Shown in pieces: positions 61,301 through 64,000 of a DNA stretch of 64,000 nucleotides. The stretch comes from Pseudomonas sp. 7P_10.2_Bac1 (lineage in GTDB: Bacteria > Pseudomonadota > Gammaproteobacteria > Pseudomonadales > Pseudomonadaceae). The notes under the pieces were generated by a model, which was not told the DNA's origin, did no database searches, and worked only from the letters and a program-made list of their open reading frames with translations. Within the stretch, counting starts at the first letter, position 1. Each line of letters starts with the position of its first letter. The translations under genes and the position numbers were made by a program. The DNA is taken from contig NZ_JANLNV010000094.1 of assembly GCF_025465935.1 (NCBI RefSeq), positions 175,512 through 239,511 of the forward strand. Reading direction: 5' to 3'.

Positions 61301-61803
61301 GCGTGCGGGGTTTTCAGGCAGTGCAGGAAGGCTCGACGCAAATCACGCTCAACCGTGGCCAGGGAAATCCCCATGGCGTCGGCAATCTGCGGTTGCGTCA
61401 GGCCGTCCAGGCGATGCAACAGGAAACAACTGCGGGCGCGAACCGGCAAGCCATCGAGCAACTGATCAATAATTTCCAGCGCTTCACGCACCAGCGCCAT
61501 GTCTTCTTCAGACGGCATGAACTCCGGCTCCAACCCCGCCAGTTCGTCTTGATAGGCGCGCTCCAGCATCCGCCGACGAAACACATTGTTGAGCAGGTTG
61601 CGGGCGATGGTGGTGAGAAAGGCCCGGGGTTCTTGCAGCGCCGTCAGCTGGCGCGAGGTCAGGGCACGCACGAATGTGTCTTGCGTCAGGTCGGCGGCAT
61701 CATGCGGGCAGTTCAACTGCCGGTAGAGCCACGCACGCAGCCAGCGATGGTGATCGCTGTAAAGGTCGGTCAGGACGGTTCGGGAATCGCCAGAGCTGAG
61801 CAC
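61297..61803 (-). CDS. FecI-like ECF sigma factor
   Basis: This 168-aa ECF sigma factor has region 2 (LYSDHHRWLRAWLYRQLNC, DLTQDTFVRAL) and region 4 (LDGLTQPQIADAMGISLATV). It starts with GTG at 61803 since no ATG fits. It should drive the receptor gene when the siderophore is present. A Fur-like box lies 19 bases upstream, so iron represses the whole cascade. Confidence 0.92.
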   Translation of the reverse strand: MLSSGDSRTVLTDLYSDHHRWLRAWLYRQLNCPHDAADLTQDTFVRALTSRQLTALQEPRAFLTTIARNLLNNVFRRRMLERAYQDELAGLEPEFMPSEEDMALVREALEIIDQLLDGLPVRARSCFLLHRLDGLTQPQIADAMGISLATVERDLRRAFLHCLKTPHA

Positions 61804-61822
61804 GTGAACACCTGAAATGAAT

Positions 61823-61841
61823 GGTAACTAATCTCATTATC
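61823..61841 (-). promoter_or_regulatory. Fur-box-like site upstream of the fecI-like gene
   Basis: Read on the minus strand, GATAATGAGATTAGTTACC agrees with the 19-base Fur consensus GATAATGATAATCATTATC at about 13-14 positions. Its location between promoter and start codon fits iron repression. Confidence 0.6.
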
Positions 61842-61891
61842 TTTTGTGCTCGCGTTAAAAAGCAATTGCCGGCTGTAGATCTTTATAGGAG

Positions 61892-61935
61892 CTTGCCTCG
61901 CGATCTTTTGAACGTTCAAACAATCGCGAGGCAAG
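61892..61935. repeat. REP-type hairpin
   Basis: CTTGCCTCGCGAT and its exact inverse ATCGCGAGGCAAG flank an 18-base loop, between the convergent/tandem iron and monooxygenase clusters. Confidence 0.8.
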
Positions 61936-61944
61936 GCGGGGGAT

Positions 61945-63054
61945 TCAGCCGATCTCGTTCAGCTTCGGTATCAGCAACTCGGCCACGTGTCTGGCTTCGT
62001 CGATCAGTGGCCAGCCCGACATGATCAACGCCGTCAGCCCTGCCTGCTGGTGATACGCCTCGACGTTCTGCGCGATGCCGTCTGCGTCACCCACCAGATA
62101 CGCCGCCGATGACCCGGTGCCGAAAATATCCAGCGAAGACCACGCACTCATACCGGCAAACAGGCTGTTTTCCAGACGCAAAGACTCCAGCGGCGGCAGT
62201 TGGCCCTTGAGGATGTAATCCACCCATTCCTGACGCTGAGCATCCGGCGCGCGGTAGCTGGCCAGGGTTTGCTCCCCCTTGCTGCGGCGTGCCACGACTT
62301 CTTCCAGCTTGCTGCGCAACAGGTCGACGCCGGTGGTTTCGAACAGTGCATAAAACGCTTTTTCAGCTTCGGCGCGGGTCTTGCGCACGGTCACGCTGGT
62401 GAGTGCGCCCATGTCTGCGAATTCACGGCCCTGGCTGTGGGCCGAAGCGCGGGCGGCGTCGAAGCGCTCTTTGATGAGGCCGATTTCGCGCAGCATCAGC
62501 AGGTACACGTCGACCACTTTGCCCGCATGCTCAACCCCGGCCTTGGACTCGCCCGTGCCCCACAGCGGCACGCCGTTCGGCTGCACGGGCTCCAGGCTGA
62601 AGCGGGTGTTGGGGAACAGTGACGGGTTACCGGCCAGATAATGCGCCTGGAACTCTTTCCAGTAATGCTCGGCGCTTTTATAGCGGTCGTCGTGACCGGC
62701 CGTGAGGTTGTAAGTCTTGGCCCGTTCTTCGCGGCCATTGATGTGGTTGAACAACAAACGCCCGCCGCTGAGTTTTTCGAAGGTCAGGGCTTGTTCAGCC
62801 AGCAACTTGGGCGACGTCATGCCGGCGTAGGCGGCGACCAGAAAGCGCATCTTTTGGGTAAAGCCCACGACCGAGGTGGCGGACACCAGCGGGTCGTTTG
62901 GCCAGGTGGCCACCAGCGCGCCGTAAAAGCCGCCCTGATCGATGGTTTCAGCCAGCCGGCGGTAGCGCTCGAAATCCACCGGGAAGAAGCCGTCTTCCAT
63001 CCACGGGTAATGACCGTCGGCCATGCTGAGGTACCAGAGTGCTTTAATTGCCAT
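61945..63054 (-). CDS. LLM-class flavin-dependent monooxygenase (SsuD/alkanesulfonate type)
   Basis: This 369-aa FMNH2-dependent enzyme resembles alkanesulfonate monooxygenase: KMRFLVAAYAGMTSPKLLAE, RLLFNHINGREERAK and LWGTGESKAGVEHAGKVVDV are family blocks. It would cleave a C-S bond (or a similar C-N/C-C oxidation) with a separate flavin reductase, which is not in the window. It starts 16 bases after a 3-mercaptopyruvate sulfurtransferase-like gene and so probably works in sulfur scavenging. Confidence 0.88.
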   Translation of the reverse strand: MAIKALWYLSMADGHYPWMEDGFFPVDFERYRRLAETIDQGGFYGALVATWPNDPLVSATSVVGFTQKMRFLVAAYAGMTSPKLLAEQALTFEKLSGGRLLFNHINGREERAKTYNLTAGHDDRYKSAEHYWKEFQAHYLAGNPSLFPNTRFSLEPVQPNGVPLWGTGESKAGVEHAGKVVDVYLLMLREIGLIKERFDAARASAHSQGREFADMGALTSVTVRKTRAEAEKAFYALFETTGVDLLRSKLEEVVARRSKGEQTLASYRAPDAQRQEWVDYILKGQLPPLESLRLENSLFAGMSAWSSLDIFGTGSSAAYLVGDADGIAQNVEAYHQQAGLTALIMSGWPLIDEARHVAELLIPKLNEIG

Positions 63055-63070
63055 CAGTCGTGTTCCTGCT

Positions 63071-63907
63071 TCAAGTGTTCAAAATCGGGTGTGTTGCCAA
63101 GTGCATGGGCAGTGACGGATCAGCCGACCATTCGCACAGTGAGCCGTCGTAGACACTTACGTGGTCGACGCCTGCCACCGCTAACGCCAGGGCAAAGCCC
63201 GCCGCCGTGATGCCGCTGCCGCAATACAGCACCCATTCAATGCCGGGACGGTTGATAAACGGCTGCAACGTTTCCAGCAGCGCAGGGCGGGGGATAAACG
63301 TGTGGGTGTGCGGGTCGATCAGCTCCTTGTAAGGCAGGTTGAGGCTGGTCGGGATATGGCCGGGGCGCGCATATTTGCTTTCTTCGCCGCGAAACACCGG
63401 GCGGCGCAATACGTTGACCAACTGGGCGTTGTGTTGCCCGGCTATCACCTGTTGCACGTAAGCGCGATCGACGAAAAAGCCCGGCTGCGAAACCGCCGTA
63501 AAGTCGCCGGGGTTGACGGGTTCGGGCGTGGTGTCCAGCGGCAAACCGCGAGCCAGCCACGCACGCCAGCCGCCTTCCAGCACACAGGCCTGGGCGTGGT
63601 CAAAGCTTTTCAGCAACCACCAGACTCGTGCAGCCCATATGCCGTTTTCACGGTCGTAGATCACCACCTTGCGCTCATTGCTTACCCCCAACGCGCGCAT
63701 GGCCGCGCCGAAGGCCTGGGCGTCGGGGCGGGTATAAGGAAACGCCGCCGTCGCATCAGACAACTGCTGGCTCAGATCGGCAAAACGCGCGCCGGGCAGA
63801 TGGCCCGCCGCATACGGTTCACGCAGCCCTTTGGCACTGGCTTCAAGCACGGTCCAGTGGTCTGGTTGGGCCAACAGCGCATCAATGCTGAGTAAAGGGC
63901 TGGTCAT
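63071..63907 (-). CDS. 3-mercaptopyruvate/thiosulfate sulfurtransferase
   Basis: This 278-aa protein has two rhodanese domains; the C-terminal one carries the active cysteine in WVLYCGSGITAAG, the CG(S/T)G(V/I)T loop typical of mercaptopyruvate-type enzymes. NVLRRPVFRGEESKYARPGH is the rhodanese-domain hinge. ATG at 63907 (MTSPLLSIDALLAQ) is chosen; codons upstream to 64000 lie in low-quality sequence. It is the first gene of an operon with the flavin monooxygenase. Confidence 0.88.
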   Translation of the reverse strand: MTSPLLSIDALLAQPDHWTVLEASAKGLREPYAAGHLPGARFADLSQQLSDATAAFPYTRPDAQAFGAAMRALGVSNERKVVIYDRENGIWAARVWWLLKSFDHAQACVLEGGWRAWLARGLPLDTTPEPVNPGDFTAVSQPGFFVDRAYVQQVIAGQHNAQLVNVLRRPVFRGEESKYARPGHIPTSLNLPYKELIDPHTHTFIPRPALLETLQPFINRPGIEWVLYCGSGITAAGFALALAVAGVDHVSVYDGSLCEWSADPSLPMHLATHPILNT

Positions 63908-63934
63908 ACACCTGTCCTGAAAAGCCAAAAACCC

Positions 63935-64000
63935 TGTAGGAGCGGGGGTGGGGGGGGGGGGGTTTTTTTTTTTAAAATATGGGGGGGCGCGGCGGCCCAA
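63935..64000. other. Low-complexity contig end
   Basis: After CTGTAGGAGCG, the usual opening of a REP element, the sequence dissolves into long G and T homopolymers (GGGGGTGGGGGGG..., TTTTTTTTTTTT). This is unlike any Pseudomonas intergenic DNA in the window and is most likely a sequencing or assembly artefact at a contig edge. Confidence 0.8.

Overview
The window is a Pseudomonas chromosome segment, most likely from the fluorescens/fragi side of the genus. The argument is gene order: aotQ-aotM-aotP-argR, aruC-aruF-aruG-aruD-aruB-small ORF-aruE, an aldolase, alaS, lysC, rsmA, tRNA genes and mgtE follow one another much as in P. aeruginosa. Short REP-type hairpins (GTAGGAGCGAGC...) typical of the genus are scattered between genes. 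The core DNA is GC-rich; a block at about 30.2-39.2 kb is clearly AT-richer and of foreign character.

Layout. (1) 1-11.3 kb: arginine/ornithine uptake, the ArgR regulator and the complete arginine succinyltransferase (AST) pathway to glutamate and succinate, with two ArgR-type half-sites ahead of aruC. (2) 11.3-22.6 kb: a RibH2-type lumazine synthase behind an FMN riboswitch, an aldolase, alaS, lysC, rsmA, one Ser and three Arg tRNAs, mgtE, amrZ, an orphan phnN and two small membrane or exported proteins. (3) 22.8-30.0 kb: two nitrogen-scavenging modules, each an NCS1 permease plus an enzyme (an Asp/Glu/hydantoin racemase-like protein; a nitrilase-fold amidase), with a LysR gene. (4) 30.2-39.2 kb: accessory island downstream of tRNA-Arg(CCU). 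It carries a large STAND/NACHT-like NTPase with a C-terminal PD-(D/E)XK-like nuclease, a decayed DEDD exonuclease gene, an Mrr-type restriction endonuclease with a zinc ribbon, an unknown 135-aa protein, an IS-like end, and unusual repeat architecture. (5) 39.2-41.4 kb: MFS exporter and divergent LysR. (6) 41.5-48.5 kb: a GntR-controlled catabolic regulon (UxaA-type dehydratase, MFS, BKACE enzyme, 3-hydroxyacid dehydrogenase, SDR) tied together by TGTGATCACA operators. (7) 48.7-53.8 kb: LysR, aldehyde dehydrogenase, Fe-alcohol dehydrogenase, APC permease. (8) 54.2-57.5 kb: GNAT and isochorismatase-like genes behind a threonine-rich leader/attenuator, an alginate-lyase-family protein and a lipoprotein. 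(9) 57.8-64 kb: FecI-FecR-TonB receptor iron cluster with a Fur-like box, then a sulfurtransferase-flavin monooxygenase pair. The last 60 bases are low-complexity and look like a contig-end artefact.

Best candidates for something undescribed: the 1365-aa NTPase-nuclease with its Mrr neighbour, lying between two homologous iteron-like arrays about 7 kb apart; the satellite-phage-like origin relic at 30.5-31.2 kb; and a possibly leaderless threonine-rich leader peptide with an intrinsic attenuator at 55.35-55.51 kb. All assignments come from reading the sequence and recalled family knowledge; no database search was run.
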